Positions 15,435 to 24,302 are shown, numbered from the stretch's first letter. The stretch: 43,531 nt of DNA from Prevotella sp. (GCA_022511065.1 JAFLSG010000016.1:1-43531); one strand, 5' to 3'. The notes: generated by a model from the sequence alone, not told the origin. A program made the numbers and translations.

Positions 15435-17897
15435 CTATCCAATAATCCTAAACTTTGCGAATTTCATCAGCAACTGCTTTGTTCCCGTGTTGCGGAACTC
15501 CACGGTTGCCTTCATATTCTCGCCCGTCCCCTCTATCTTTATCACCGTTCCGATGCCGAAACGCAGATGCTCAATCACGCTTCCCTCATGGAGTGCCGCC
15601 GGATCGGCATCTGGGGCCACCTTGTGCGGAGCCACCGCATGGCGAACGGGCTTAAAGTGACCACTTACTATTTTTGCATGCTGAGTGGCACTTCCACCGC
15701 TCGCCGCATCTATCTGCCGCTTGAAACTTTCTGAGAAGGGACTTACTGGCGACTCTGGTTTGCGCGGCGCAACCGCTCTCGGCATAGGGTCTGCACGGAA
15801 TTGAGTAGCCACGGGCCGCGGGTTCTGCATGCCATTCCCAGGCATACGACTGCTGCCACCCCCGTAACCTCCATGTCCAAGATCCCCGATTCCATCACGT
15901 TCGTCCCGCACATCAAGCAGTTCCGGGTCAATATCGCGTATGAAGCGCGAAGGGGTGTCATACTCCATACGCCCATAACGGAATCGGTTTTGCGCACAGG
16001 TCAGGATGCAATGCTTCTCGGCACGGGTTATCGCCACATAGAGCAGGCGGCGTTCTTCTTCTAACTCGCGCATGGAATTCGTACACATGGGCGATGGAAA
16101 GATGTTTTCTTCCAAGCCCACGACAAACACCGTCGGGAACTCCAATCCCTTGGCAGAATGCACCGTCATCAGTGCCACCTTGTCGTTCTTGTCACCCTCA
16201 TCACTGTCAAGGTCGGTCAGCAGCGCCACCTCCTGAAGGAAGTCTGTGAGATATACTTGTTCTTCCATGCCCTCTTCCCGCCGACTTTCCACAAAATCCT
16301 GCATTCCACCGAGGAATTCCTCAAGGTTTTCCTGACGCGCGATGTCCTCGGGTTCACGACTTGAATAGATGTCACGGCTGATGCCGGAGTTCATAATGAT
16401 GTCGTGTCCCAGCACGTAGGCATCCTCTTTCTGCAAGCGTTCCGCCCATCCTTCCACCATCGTGCGGAAGTTTTGCAGTTTCGTCATCGTTGCCTTACTC
16501 ACCTCTATCGGGAAGAGTACCGGCTCCGTGATGACTTGCCACAGGCTCACGCCATACGCCTGCGCCGCACTGATAATCTTGTTTACCGTCGTGTCGCCTA
16601 TGCCGCGAGCGGGATAATTGACGATACGCTTGAAGGCTTCCTCGTCATTGGGATTCGCCACCAAACGGAAATAGGCTATCACATCCTTGATTTCCTTGCG
16701 CTGATAAAAGCTCATTCCACCGTAAATCCTGTATGGAATTCCGTCCCTGCGCAACTGTTCCTCAAAGCTGCGGCTCTGTGAGTTCGTGCGGTAGAGAATG
16801 GCAAAGTCACTCCATTGGCAGTGGTCTTGCCGCTTAATCCGCTTGATGTCCTGCGCCACGATGACCGCTTCCTCCCTGTCAGAATAGGCGGGTTTCAGCA
16901 GTAGCCGCTCTCCATGCTCGTTGCGGCTGAACACATTCTTGGGAATCTGCCGTTCGTTCCTGCGTATCAGTGAGTTAGCTGCCTGCACAATGAGCTGCGT
17001 GGAACGGTAGTTCTGCTCCAGTTTGAAGAGCCGCGCCCCGTTGTAGTTCTGTTGAAAGTTCAGGATATTGTCGATGTTTGCCCCACGGAAACTGTAGATG
17101 CTCTGCGCATCGTCGCCCACCACGCACACGTGCTGCCGCTCCTTCGTCAGTTGCAACACAATCTCCTGCTGCGCATAGTTGGTGTCCTGATACTCATCCA
17201 CAAGCACGAAATGAAAGCCATCGGCGTGCCTCCGACGGATTTCCTCGTGGTCTTTAAATAGATAATATGTGTGGGTAAGCAGGTCATCAAAGTCCATGAC
17301 ATTCGACACGCGGCAGCGCTCGACATACCTTTTATATATCTCTGCCACCTGCGGGCGCTTCTGCTGCGCGTCATCTTCCGCCCACTTGCTCAGAGCATAC
17401 GCCTGTGGCAACAGCAGCCTGTTCTTCGCCAGCGAGATGCGCTCTGCCACCGATGCGGGCTTATACACCTTGTCGTCAAGCTGCATTTCCTTGATTATCG
17501 CCTTCACGAGCGAGCGTGAGTCGGTCTGGTCATAGACGGTGAACGAAGGACTGAAACCGATTGCCCCCGCTTCCATCCGCAGGATGCGCATGAATACCGA
17601 GTGAAACGTGCCCATGTTCAGAAACCTTGCCCGCTCCTCGCCCACCAATCGGGCGATGCGCTCTTTCATCTCACGCGCAGCCTTGTTGGTGAATGTCAGT
17701 GCGAGGATATTCCACGGTGCCATGCCCTGACTCAGAAGCCACGCAATCTTGTAGGTCAATACGCGCGTCTTGCCTGAGCCTGCACCCGCAATCACTAATG
17801 AAGCCCCGTCGCAATAGGTCACTGCCTCGCGCTGACTTTCATTCAGTTGCTCCAATATTTCGCTGTTCGGCATCATTGCCTTCTCATCTTCCATCAT
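15435..17897 (-). CDS. pcrA: UvrD/PcrA-type superfamily 1 DNA helicase
   Basis: A 3'-5' helicase acting in repair and replication-transcription conflict. The 820-residue protein has Walker A (AGAGSGKT, about 37-44), Walker B with VDEYQDTN, motif III (GDDAQSIYSFRGA), motif IV (LEQNYRST), motif V (MTVHSAKGLEFPTVFVVGLE) and motif VI (LLYVAITRAEK). A C-terminal Tudor-like domain (VIEHLRFGIGTVIKIEG) matches the RNA-polymerase-binding end of PcrA/UvrD. ATG 17897 is chosen: the open frame extends upstream only through the -7 box (17922-17929) and the 22-base repeat array, which would add a meaningless N-terminus. It is convergent with the small-protein gene. Confidence 0.95.
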   Translation of the reverse strand: MMEDEKAMMPNSEILEQLNESQREAVTYCDGASLVIAGAGSGKTRVLTYKIAWLLSQGMAPWNILALTFTNKAAREMKERIARLVGEERARFLNMGTFHSVFMRILRMEAGAIGFSPSFTVYDQTDSRSLVKAIIKEMQLDDKVYKPASVAERISLAKNRLLLPQAYALSKWAEDDAQQKRPQVAEIYKRYVERCRVSNVMDFDDLLTHTYYLFKDHEEIRRRHADGFHFVLVDEYQDTNYAQQEIVLQLTKERQHVCVVGDDAQSIYSFRGANIDNILNFQQNYNGARLFKLEQNYRSTQLIVQAANSLIRRNERQIPKNVFSRNEHGERLLLKPAYSDREEAVIVAQDIKRIKRQDHCQWSDFAILYRTNSQSRSFEEQLRRDGIPYRIYGGMSFYQRKEIKDVIAYFRLVANPNDEEAFKRIVNYPARGIGDTTVNKIISAAQAYGVSLWQVITEPVLFPIEVSKATMTKLQNFRTMVEGWAERLQKEDAYVLGHDIIMNSGISRDIYSSREPEDIARQENLEEFLGGMQDFVESRREEGMEEQVYLTDFLQEVALLTDLDSDEGDKNDKVALMTVHSAKGLEFPTVFVVGLEENIFPSPMCTNSMRELEEERRLLYVAITRAEKHCILTCAQNRFRYGRMEYDTPSRFIRDIDPELLDVRDERDGIGDLGHGGYGGGSSRMPGNGMQNPRPVATQFRADPMPRAVAPRKPESPVSPFSESFKRQIDAASGGSATQHAKIVSGHFKPVRHAVAPHKVAPDADPAALHEGSVIEHLRFGIGTVIKIEGTGENMKATVEFRNTGTKQLLMKFAKFRIIG

Positions 17898-17921
17898 AGC
17901 CTTATTTTCAATATGATAGCG

Positions 17922-17929
17922 CAAAGGTA
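17922..17929 (-). promoter_or_regulatory. -7 box TACCTTTG for pcrA, with TTTG -33 box
   Basis: Minus-strand TACCTTTG is preceded, after exactly 20 bases, by TTTG (plus-strand CAAA at 17950-17953), an excellent Bacteroidota promoter. The -33 box directly abuts the first unit of the 22-base repeat array at 17955. Confidence 0.7.
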
Positions 17930-17954
17930 CACATAATATCTGAAACCGCCAAAT

Positions 17955-18042
17955 GTTTGGAGCCTCCATTCGGTTCGTTTGGAGGCTGAATTCAACCCGT
18001 TTGGAGGCTCCAAACGAGTCGTTTGCAGCCTCCAAACAAAAT
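17955..18042. repeat. array A: four units at an exact 22-base period, palindromic 17-base cores
   Basis: Units start at 17955, 17977, 17999 and 18021. Each has a 17-base core of two 8-base half-sites around a central G or C, followed by five variable bases (GGTTC, AACCC, GAGTC, AAAAT). The third core is a perfect palindrome, GTTTGGAG-G-CTCCAAAC. The second is GTTTGGAG-G-CTGAATTC, the first GTTTGGAG-C-CTCCATTC and the fourth GTTTGCAG-C-CTCCAAAC. The array starts about 10 bases beyond the TrmH-family stop and ends at the -33 box of pcrA. The same half-sites recur in array B at 30221-30308. It is non-coding. Confidence 0.9.
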
Positions 18043-18053
18043 GGATGAAAATT

Positions 18054-18875
18054 TCACTCGGATTTCCTTAATTCCCAGAACGCTACGGCAGCGGCTGCCG
18101 CCACGTTAAGAGAATCAACGGAATGCTGCATCGGGATGCGCACCACGTAGTCTGATTCAGCGATGGTTTCCTTCGGCAGACCGTCGCCCTCCGTGCCCAT
18201 AATGATGGCAAGACGGGGAATTGATTTCAGACAAGGGGCGTCAAGAGGCAGGGAATTGTCGGAAAGTGCCATCGCTACCGTCTCGAAACCGAGTGCGCGG
18301 AGGAAGGAAAAGGGCGAGGACTGTCCGTCGTCAGGGCTGTCTAGCCATGTCCACGGCACAAGAAACACACTGCCCATCGACACGCGGACGGCACGGCGGT
18401 TGAGCGGATCACAGGAATTTCGAGTCAGCAAGACGGCATCAATGCCGAGCGCAGCGGCGGAGCGGAAGATGGCTCCGATGTTGGTTGAATCCACAACCCC
18501 GTCAATGACCACCACGCGATGGGCATCGCGACAGACTTCTGCCACCGAGGGCAATGCCTTTCGGCGCATGGCGCAGAGCACGCCACGGGTCAGTGTATAG
18601 CCCGTTAGTTGGGAGAGTAGCGGGCGGTCTCCCGTATAGATTGAAATGTTAGTGCAACGCCTGATAATATCGGCTGCATCGCCGTTTATATGCTTTCGCT
18701 CACAAAGAAGTGCAACGGCTTCGTAACCGGCATTTAATGCCACGTCGATAACCTTCGGACTCTCCGCGATAAAGATGCCACGATTGGGGTCAAGACGGTT
18801 GCGAAGCTGAGCTTCCGTAAGCGAAGTGAACAGTTCAAGACCCGGTTCTTGCAACGAAGTGACTTCGATAATCAT
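18054..18875 (-). CDS. TrmH/SpoU-family RNA 2'-O-methyltransferase
   Basis: It is predicted to methylate a ribose 2'-OH in tRNA or rRNA with S-adenosylmethionine. The 273-residue protein has an N-terminal substrate-binding domain (about 20-95, FIAESPKVIDVALNAGYEAV) and a C-terminal knotted SPOUT domain. The three SpoU motifs are visible: VDSTNIGAIFRSA (motif 1, with the conserved Asn and Arg), IIMGTEGDGL (motif 2) and IPMQHSVDSLNVAAAAAV (motif 3). The target nucleotide cannot be told from sequence. ATG 18875 gives a seven-base gap after the M64 peptidase stop; the longer reading would overlap that gene. Array A follows its stop. Confidence 0.92.
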   Translation of the reverse strand: MIIEVTSLQEPGLELFTSLTEAQLRNRLDPNRGIFIAESPKVIDVALNAGYEAVALLCERKHINGDAADIIRRCTNISIYTGDRPLLSQLTGYTLTRGVLCAMRRKALPSVAEVCRDAHRVVVIDGVVDSTNIGAIFRSAAALGIDAVLLTRNSCDPLNRRAVRVSMGSVFLVPWTWLDSPDDGQSSPFSFLRALGFETVAMALSDNSLPLDAPCLKSIPRLAIIMGTEGDGLPKETIAESDYVVRIPMQHSVDSLNVAAAAAVAFWELRKSE

Positions 18876-18882
18876 GCGGGAA

Positions 18883-20127
18883 TCAGCGTGCTTCGTCGGT
18901 GGTATAAAAATCAATGAGACGGGTCAGTGCCTGTCGGCAGACGAGACAGAACTCTGGTTCCTCGTTGGTGCGCATGCGACAGTTCTCAAATCCGCGCCAC
19001 ACGCCGTGCATCAGATAGCCTCCGCCTTCCACGAGACCAGCCTTTCCCTCTGCGACAAGGTTCTCCCATTTGCCACGGAAGTCGTGCTTTGTCGTGAGGT
19101 TAGGTTCCCACGGCTCGGTGTCGGCGAAATACATCGGGTCATCTTCACCGTATGGATACTCATCGCCCAGACCGCCGAAGGAATGGCCGAACTCATGCAC
19201 GACAACGGGACGGAAGGATGGACCGTGGGCATCAGTCAGCGTATAGGAGTTATAGATGCCGCCGCCACCGTAGCGGTCGCCGTTCACAAGTACGATGATA
19301 TGCTCGTAGGGTGTGCCTGCCAACAGGTCGTTCAGCCGCTTCAAATGGAGTGTGGTCAGATAGCGTGCGCTATAGAAGGTATCGAAGTGCGCCCCGAGTG
19401 CCGTGTTCTTCCAGATACCTTTCCCCGGTTCGCTGACACCACTCTCCTGTGAGGGCGAAAGCACGGCAATCATATTGAAGCGGTCTTGCAATGTGCGGAA
19501 AGGCTCATGCTCGAAGAGTGCCTCCATCGCAACCTTGCAATCTTCAAGGAAAATCCCCATTTCATCGGGCTGATAGCCCTCCGCCACGTAAGCGACATGG
19601 ATGCAGCGCGAGGTGTCTTGCGCCTGCTGGAGTGTAACATAAGGTGTCACCTCCCGCTCCCCAGCCTTACGGATGAGGATGTCTTTCGGATCGACGGTGT
19701 GCGTCATCGTGGCATTCACGCTATCGTGATAGTCGCGCAACTCGACGGTAATCTCCACGGGTTGCTTGGGAAAAGGCACGAGGAACACGTTCTCGAACGA
19801 TTTTTGCGCGCGATAGGACTCTGCGGTGGCAAGCCATTCCTGGAACAGACTTGAGAACGAATGACGATAGATGACCGTCCCGTCGGCACGGTTGCGCACG
19901 GTAATCTCGCCGTTTCCACGCAGCGGCAACTCCGCAAGGCGCTGCCGCTTGCCGTACCAGCCGGGCATCTGTATCAATTCATCCACGTACAACTGCTGCG
20001 TGTCATGGTTGCCGGCGAACACATAATCAAGCCGCAAGGTGCTGTTTTCAAAATAATCCTCAAAGCGTTGTGCCCCTGCAGTGAGCACGGCAGCGCATAA
20101 TGCGCTGACAAGTAATGTCTTTCTCAT
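18883..20127 (-). CDS. secreted M64-family metallopeptidase
   Basis: A 414-residue exported zinc peptidase of the IgA peptidase M64 family. Signal peptide residues 1-19 end AGA before Gln20. An N-terminal beta domain (about 25-140) precedes the catalytic domain. The zinc site HEFGHSFGGLGDEY (His311, Glu312, His315, Asp322) fits HExxHxxxxxxD. The segment VLVNGDRYGGGGIYN upstream is also typical of the family. Relatives in gut Bacteroidota are often annotated as IgA proteases, but only one clostridial member is known to cut IgA, so the substrate is open. ATG 20127 is chosen because the signal peptide starts there and the -7 box lies at 20154-20161. Confidence 0.92.
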   Translation of the reverse strand: MRKTLLVSALCAAVLTAGAQRFEDYFENSTLRLDYVFAGNHDTQQLYVDELIQMPGWYGKRQRLAELPLRGNGEITVRNRADGTVIYRHSFSSLFQEWLATAESYRAQKSFENVFLVPFPKQPVEITVELRDYHDSVNATMTHTVDPKDILIRKAGEREVTPYVTLQQAQDTSRCIHVAYVAEGYQPDEMGIFLEDCKVAMEALFEHEPFRTLQDRFNMIAVLSPSQESGVSEPGKGIWKNTALGAHFDTFYSARYLTTLHLKRLNDLLAGTPYEHIIVLVNGDRYGGGGIYNSYTLTDAHGPSFRPVVVHEFGHSFGGLGDEYPYGEDDPMYFADTEPWEPNLTTKHDFRGKWENLVAEGKAGLVEGGGYLMHGVWRGFENCRMRTNEEPEFCLVCRQALTRLIDFYTTDEAR

Positions 20128-20153
20128 TTTGGTTCTATGATGTATGTCGGGTA

Positions 20154-20161
20154 CAAAATTA
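20154..20161 (-). promoter_or_regulatory. -7 box TAATTTTG for the M64 peptidase-TrmH unit
   Basis: Minus-strand TAATTTTG followed by TACCC, 26 bases before the peptidase start, with a TTG 18 bases upstream. The interval up to the serC start (20309) otherwise holds the divergent serC leader. Confidence 0.5.
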
Positions 20162-20247
20162 CGAAAAATTCCGATGACACAAGCGAAAGGGCAGAAAAAT
20201 TTCGTGTAATTCCTGCCTAAATATTTGGTGGAATGAAATGAAAAGTG

Positions 20248-20255
20248 TAATTTCG
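20248..20255 (+). promoter_or_regulatory. candidate -7 box TAATTTCG for serC-serA
   Basis: TAATTTCGC differs from TAnnTTTG by one base and has a TTTGG about 20 bases upstream (near 20224). It would leave a leader of roughly 50 bases before serC. It is the best candidate in the region, but weak. Confidence 0.3.
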
Positions 20256-20308
20256 CAGCGTTTTCGAGAGAGTAGCAAATACATATATTCACAATAATAG
20301 CAATCAAC

Positions 20309-21376
20309 ATGAAGAAGTACAACTTTAACGCCGGTCCTTCGATGCTTCCACGCGAAGTGATAGAGAAGACCGCTCAGCAGTGTCTTGATTTCAACGGCTC
20401 GGGTCTTTCCTTGATGGAGATCAGCCACCGTGCGAAAGACTTTCAACCCGTGGTCGATGAGGCCGTAGCGCTCGTAAAGGAGTTGCTGCAGGTGCCCGAG
20501 GGCTACTCGGTGATTTTCCTCGGCGGCGGTGCATCCTTGGAGTTCTGCATGATTCCCTACAACTTCCTGATTAAGAAGGCCGCCTACCTGAACACAGGCG
20601 TCTGGGCGAAGAAGGCGATGAAGGAGGCAAAGCTGTTTGGTGAGGTGGTAGAGGTTGCCTCTTCAGCCGATGCAAACTACACGTTCATCCCGAAAGACTG
20701 GACTGTACCGGCTGATGTGGACTATCTGCACATCACATCTAACAATACAATCTACGGCACGGAGATCCGTAAGGACTTGGATGTGCCTGTTCGCCAGATT
20801 GCCGACATGTCGTCAGACATCTTCAGCCGCCCCATTGACGTGGCGAAATACGATGCCATCTACGCTGGTGCGCAGAAGAATCTCGCAATGGCGGGCGTTA
20901 CCATCGTCATCTTGAAGGACGATGCGCTAGGCAAGGCACCGCGCGAAATCCCCACCATGCTTGACTATCGCACGCACGTGGACAAGGGTTCGATGTTCAA
21001 TACGCCTCCCGTTGTGCCCATCTATTCGGCACTTGAGAACCTCCGCTGGATTAAGCGCCAAGGCGGTGTTGAGGCAATGGACAAGCTCGCACAGCAGCGC
21101 GCCGAGATTGTTTACGGCGAAATTGACCGCAACAAGATGTTCGTGGGTACGGCGAAGGAAGAAGACCGCTCGCTGATGAACATCTGCTTCGTGATGGCAC
21201 CCGAGTATAAGGAATTGGAGAAAGACTTCCTCGACTTTGCTGTTTCCAAGGGTATGGTCGGCGTGAAGGGTCACCGCTCAGTAGGTGGTTTCCGCGCTTC
21301 CTGCTACAATGCACAGACCATTGAGGGCGTGAATGCACTCGTGGCTGCGATGAAGGAGTTCGAGAGCAATCACTAA
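20309..21376 (+). CDS. serC: phosphoserine aminotransferase
   Basis: It transfers the amino group of glutamate to 3-phosphohydroxypyruvate, making phosphoserine; it may also serve pyridoxal phosphate synthesis. The 355-residue protein begins with the typical [13 protein letters not shown]. It carries the fold-type I PLP site with Lys190 in [12 protein letters not shown], the phosphate-binding GGGASLEF, and the C-terminal [12 protein letters not shown]. Length is normal. It is followed after 22 bases by serA, so two of the three steps of serine synthesis are linked; serB is not in the window. Confidence 0.96.
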   Translation: MKKYNFNAGPSMLPREVIEKTAQQCLDFNGSGLSLMEISHRAKDFQPVVDEAVALVKELLQVPEGYSVIFLGGGASLEFCMIPYNFLIKKAAYLNTGVWAKKAMKEAKLFGEVVEVASSADANYTFIPKDWTVPADVDYLHITSNNTIYGTEIRKDLDVPVRQIADMSSDIFSRPIDVAKYDAIYAGAQKNLAMAGVTIVILKDDALGKAPREIPTMLDYRTHVDKGSMFNTPPVVPIYSALENLRWIKRQGGVEAMDKLAQQRAEIVYGEIDRNKMFVGTAKEEDRSLMNICFVMAPEYKELEKDFLDFAVSKGMVGVKGHRSVGGFRASCYNAQTIEGVNALVAAMKEFESNH

Positions 21377-21398
21377 TCACAGATAATCATTCAGAAAG

Positions 21399-22316
21399 AT
21401 GAAAGTATTAGTTGCAACAGAGAAACCGTTTGCGAGTGCCGCCGTTGAAGGTATCCGCAAGGAGGTAGAGGCAGCCGGCAATGAATTGGTGCTGCTTGAG
21501 AAATATACGGAGAAGGCCCAGCTGCTTGATGCAGTGAAGGATGCCGACGCACTCATCATCCGTTCAGACAAGGTGGATGCCGAAGTACTCGATGCTGCCA
21601 AGGCTTTGAAGATTGTGGTGCGTGCGGGTGCAGGTTACGATAACATCGACCTTGCGGCTGCAACGGCTCACAACGTAGTGGCAGAGAATACGCCGGGACA
21701 GAACGCCAATGCCGTTGCCGAGTTGGTATTCGGTATGCTCGTGGCAGCTGTCCGTGGGTTCTACAACGGAAAGAGCGGCAGCGAGTTGCTTGGCAAGAAG
21801 CTGGGCATCCTTGCTTTCGGTAACGTAGGCCGCAACGTGGCACGCATCGCCAAGGGTTTCGGCATGGAAGTATATGCTTACGACGCATTCTGCCCCGCCG
21901 AGGTAATTGAGGCTGCCGGCGTGAAAGCAGTGAAGAATCAGGATGAATTGTTCGAGGTAAGCGACGTAGTTTCGCTCCATATCCCCGCAACGCCAGAGAC
22001 GAAGGAGAGCATCAACTATGCGTTGGTGAACAAGTTGAAGAAGGGCGGCGTGCTGGTGAACACTGCGCGCAAGGAGGTAATTAACGAGCCGGAACTGCTC
22101 AAACTGCTTGCAGAGCGCGAGGATTTAAAGTTTGTTACAGACATCAAGCCCGATGCTGACGCAGAGTTCCAGAAGTTTGAAGGCCGTTATTTCGCTACGC
22201 CGAAGAAGATGGGCGCCCAGACCGCCGAGGCAAATATCAACGCAGGTATTGCTGCAGCCCGTCAGATCAACGCTTTCTTCAAGGACGGAGATACACGATT
22301 CCAGGTGAACAAGTAA
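21399..22316 (+). CDS. serA: D-3-phosphoglycerate dehydrogenase, short type without ACT domain
   Basis: It oxidises 3-phosphoglycerate to 3-phosphohydroxypyruvate with NAD, the first step of serine synthesis. The 305-residue protein has the NAD-binding GILAFGNVG (136-144), RAGAGYDNID, and the substrate arginine Arg224 in NTARKEV. It lacks the C-terminal ACT/serine-binding domain, so feedback by serine is not expected. The usual catalytic histidine in TPHxG is Lys269 (FATPKKMGAQTAEAN), and the partner glutamate region reads DIKPDADAE. This matches the short enzyme group shared, to my knowledge, by Bacteroides and Entamoeba, so it is likely active. Its context directly after serC supports the role. 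Confidence 0.93.
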   Translation: MKVLVATEKPFASAAVEGIRKEVEAAGNELVLLEKYTEKAQLLDAVKDADALIIRSDKVDAEVLDAAKALKIVVRAGAGYDNIDLAAATAHNVVAENTPGQNANAVAELVFGMLVAAVRGFYNGKSGSELLGKKLGILAFGNVGRNVARIAKGFGMEVYAYDAFCPAEVIEAAGVKAVKNQDELFEVSDVVSLHIPATPETKESINYALVNKLKKGGVLVNTARKEVINEPELLKLLAEREDLKFVTDIKPDADAEFQKFEGRYFATPKKMGAQTAEANINAGIAAARQINAFFKDGDTRFQVNK

Positions 22317-22372
22317 TGGGAATCTGGTAAATAAGCGATGAAATCCCGAGAAAAGTAAGTTTCGGTACAAAG

Positions 22373-22409
22373 AATTGCCCCGCCTGTTTAAGCAACAGAC
22401 GGGGCAATT
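22373..22409. terminator. bidirectional terminator between serA and the GH5 gene
   Basis: AATTGCCCCGcCTGTT pairs with AACAGaCGGGGCAATT (one mismatch) around a short loop, followed by TCTTG on the plus strand and by TCTTTG on the minus strand. It serves serA and the convergent GH5 gene. The remaining sequence to 22497 holds nothing I can identify. Confidence 0.8.
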
Positions 22410-22497
22410 TCTTGTTTCCCCTACGATGCGGATGCCGTCCTTATCCTGAACAGGGGCAAGCTTTGTTGCGCCCAAATCAAGGATGTCATGCGCGGAT

Positions 22498-24201
22498 TTA
22501 TTTCACGGCGTACTTCTTCCCGTTTCTGATATAGATGCCCTTGCGGGGCGAGGTGATGCGCTGACCGGCAAGATTGTAGATGTTATCGTCGGCTGTTGCA
22601 GCGATTTTCGGGGTGTTGATGGTTGTCGGTTGCTTCACTTGGCTTTCAAGTGTGCAACCCCAGAACACGCTAAGTTCCGTCTCTTCCTCTGTATTATCGC
22701 TCTTGATAAGCACGGCACGGCTGACTTTAGCTTCTGTAGCACCGACCGCTGTCTGAAGCGTAATGCGGGTTATAGTCTCGCCAGTCTGGGAAGAATTAAA
22801 TGTAACGGTGGTGTTCAGACCTTCTTTCTCAAGCGGATAGTAGCCTTCCTTGGCACTATTATTGACCACATCCCCATACACTTTAATCTGGAGCGCATTG
22901 GCTGCAGGCATTTCCGCCAATTCAAGGCGAATGGCTTTGTATTCGGAAACTTTCAGGGCAGCACCCGAGTAGAGGTTCAGTTCCTGCCAGTCGCCCGTAT
23001 ATTTTACAATGTATTCCAATTCCAGGTCGTCTATGCTCGGCCATTTTCCCTGATAATTGCTGCCGTGATATGCCTTGGCGATGGTTTCTGCGAGGTCGGC
23101 TTGGTTGAACACAGCGAGTGAGCGCGCCGCTCCATCAGACAACCCCATCCAATAGAAAGTCGTCATATCGTTCTCTTTCGCCTTCTTGACGAAGTAGTCA
23201 AGGAACTCAATCATATCTGCGCGGCGGTTAGCATAGTCGCCTCCGTTATCGACATTGCTTGTTCCCCATTCGCCGATAATAACGGGCGCACCTTTGGCAA
23301 CAAGGTGCGTTTTCAGCGATTCCATCGTTGCATCAAGCTCTTTTTTCGCATTGTCCAACCCGTTTTCAATCGTGGGATAGTTATGTACCTCAAAGATAAG
23401 GTGGTTCTCCGTGATGTCCGTCGGCAGGTTCAACTCAGTCAATGGATCTTTCAAGTGACTGTTCCAGTTGCCGCTTCCGCAAGCCGCTGCATAGGTATTC
23501 ACAATCAGATTGCGGTTTGCGTTGTTACCACCCGATGTGCGTACCACATCCACAAAACTCTGTGCGTAGCTGTTGATGGCAGCATAGGCGGATTTTGCGA
23601 TGGCGGCATCCCACTGTCCTTGTGCCGCGAATGAGGCGAAACACCACGAACGTTTCGAGTCAAGCATCTCATTATAAGCCTCGAAAAGCAGCTTGTCGCC
23701 GTAGTCCTTGAATTCTTCGGCTATCTGTTTCCAAAGTCCTTCATAGCGGTCTTTAGTCTTTGCATAGTTATCCTCGTCGGCAATCAGCCAGGCGTGATCG
23801 GCTGCTCCCGTGTCATGATGCACGTTCAGGATGCAGTAAAGTCCCGTGTCAAGCACATAATCCACGACTTCATGCACGCGCTTCATCCATGCTTCATCCA
23901 CTGTTCCCGCCTCATTCATGTGGGGATACCATGTGACAGGTACGCGGATGGCACCGAAACCGGCATCGCACATCAGCAGCATCAACTCTGGTTTCGTGAC
24001 GGGTTGTCCCCAACAAGTCTCGGACGCAACGACATCAGGCTTCCGTGTTCCGTCGTTGGCATCGAGCGTATTGCCCAGATTCCAGCCTAATCCCATGTTT
24101 TTCACCGCATCCTTCGCCGTCTCAAAATCAGCGGCAAGTGCTTTCGCGCCCGTCAGCATCAGCAGACAGGCTGCGGATAGCAATAGTTTTCTCATACGCA
24201 T
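22498..24201 (-). CDS. secreted GH5 endoglucanase-like enzyme
   Basis: Predicted endo-beta-glucanase acting on cellulose or related glucans outside the cell. The 567-residue protein has a signal peptide (cleavage near ALAA-D). The GH5 barrel covers about 28-375, with GWNLGNTLDA, His128-His129, the acid/base Glu178 in EAYNEM, EVHNYP with His273, and the nucleophile Glu311 in IIGEWGTS. A beta-rich region (about 385-515) resembles a carbohydrate-binding or accessory domain. The C-terminal tail NIYNLAGQRI...GIYIRNGKK is the form common on secreted Prevotella proteins and may be a type IX sorting signal. The start may be the ATG at 24195. It sits alone with its own promoter, inserted between the serine genes and the HIT/DUF1015 pair. 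The GH5 subfamily is not resolved here. Confidence 0.92.
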   Translation of the reverse strand: MRMRKLLLSAACLLMLTGAKALAADFETAKDAVKNMGLGWNLGNTLDANDGTRKPDVVASETCWGQPVTKPELMLLMCDAGFGAIRVPVTWYPHMNEAGTVDEAWMKRVHEVVDYVLDTGLYCILNVHHDTGAADHAWLIADEDNYAKTKDRYEGLWKQIAEEFKDYGDKLLFEAYNEMLDSKRSWCFASFAAQGQWDAAIAKSAYAAINSYAQSFVDVVRTSGGNNANRNLIVNTYAAACGSGNWNSHLKDPLTELNLPTDITENHLIFEVHNYPTIENGLDNAKKELDATMESLKTHLVAKGAPVIIGEWGTSNVDNGGDYANRRADMIEFLDYFVKKAKENDMTTFYWMGLSDGAARSLAVFNQADLAETIAKAYHGSNYQGKWPSIDDLELEYIVKYTGDWQELNLYSGAALKVSEYKAIRLELAEMPAANALQIKVYGDVVNNSAKEGYYPLEKEGLNTTVTFNSSQTGETITRITLQTAVGATEAKVSRAVLIKSDNTEEETELSVFWGCTLESQVKQPTTINTPKIAATADDNIYNLAGQRITSPRKGIYIRNGKKYAVK

Positions 24202-24221
24202 TTATAGTTTTAAATTTTCTG

Positions 24222-24229
24222 CAAATATA
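24222..24229 (-). promoter_or_regulatory. -7 box TATATTTG for the GH5 gene, with TTTG -33 box
   Basis: Minus-strand TATATTTGCAG preceded, after 20 bases, by TTTG; the start codon follows about 21 bases downstream. This is one of the cleanest Bacteroidota promoters in the window. Confidence 0.7.
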
Positions 24230-24302
24230 CTACATTTCCACGGACTTGACAAACGGAAGACAAATATTGTTCCAAAGATTTTCGGGTTTCGGAACTTTTC
24301 CG

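Noticed and set aside
17898..18035. 46-residue N-terminal extension of the PcrA helicase
   Set aside because: It is open only because the 22-base repeats lack stops in this frame; it reads through the promoter and repeats, and the translated repeat (ASKRVEFSLQT) also appears in a spurious frame over array B.
17955..18042. 22-base arrays as a CRISPR or mini-CRISPR
   Set aside because: Spacers are only five bases, repeat cores vary between units and are palindromes of shuffled half-sites, and no cas gene is near. The same holds for 30221-30308.
20128..20322. 65-residue upstream extension of the M64 peptidase
   Set aside because: It overlaps the promoter and the divergent serC start, and would bury the clear signal peptide beginning at 20127.
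22410..22497. Possible gene remnant on the minus strand after the GH5 stop (translation containing LGATKLAPVQDKDGI)
   Set aside because: Too short, no start or ribosome site, preceded by a stop in frame and running into the terminator; similarity to any protein cannot be shown by reading.
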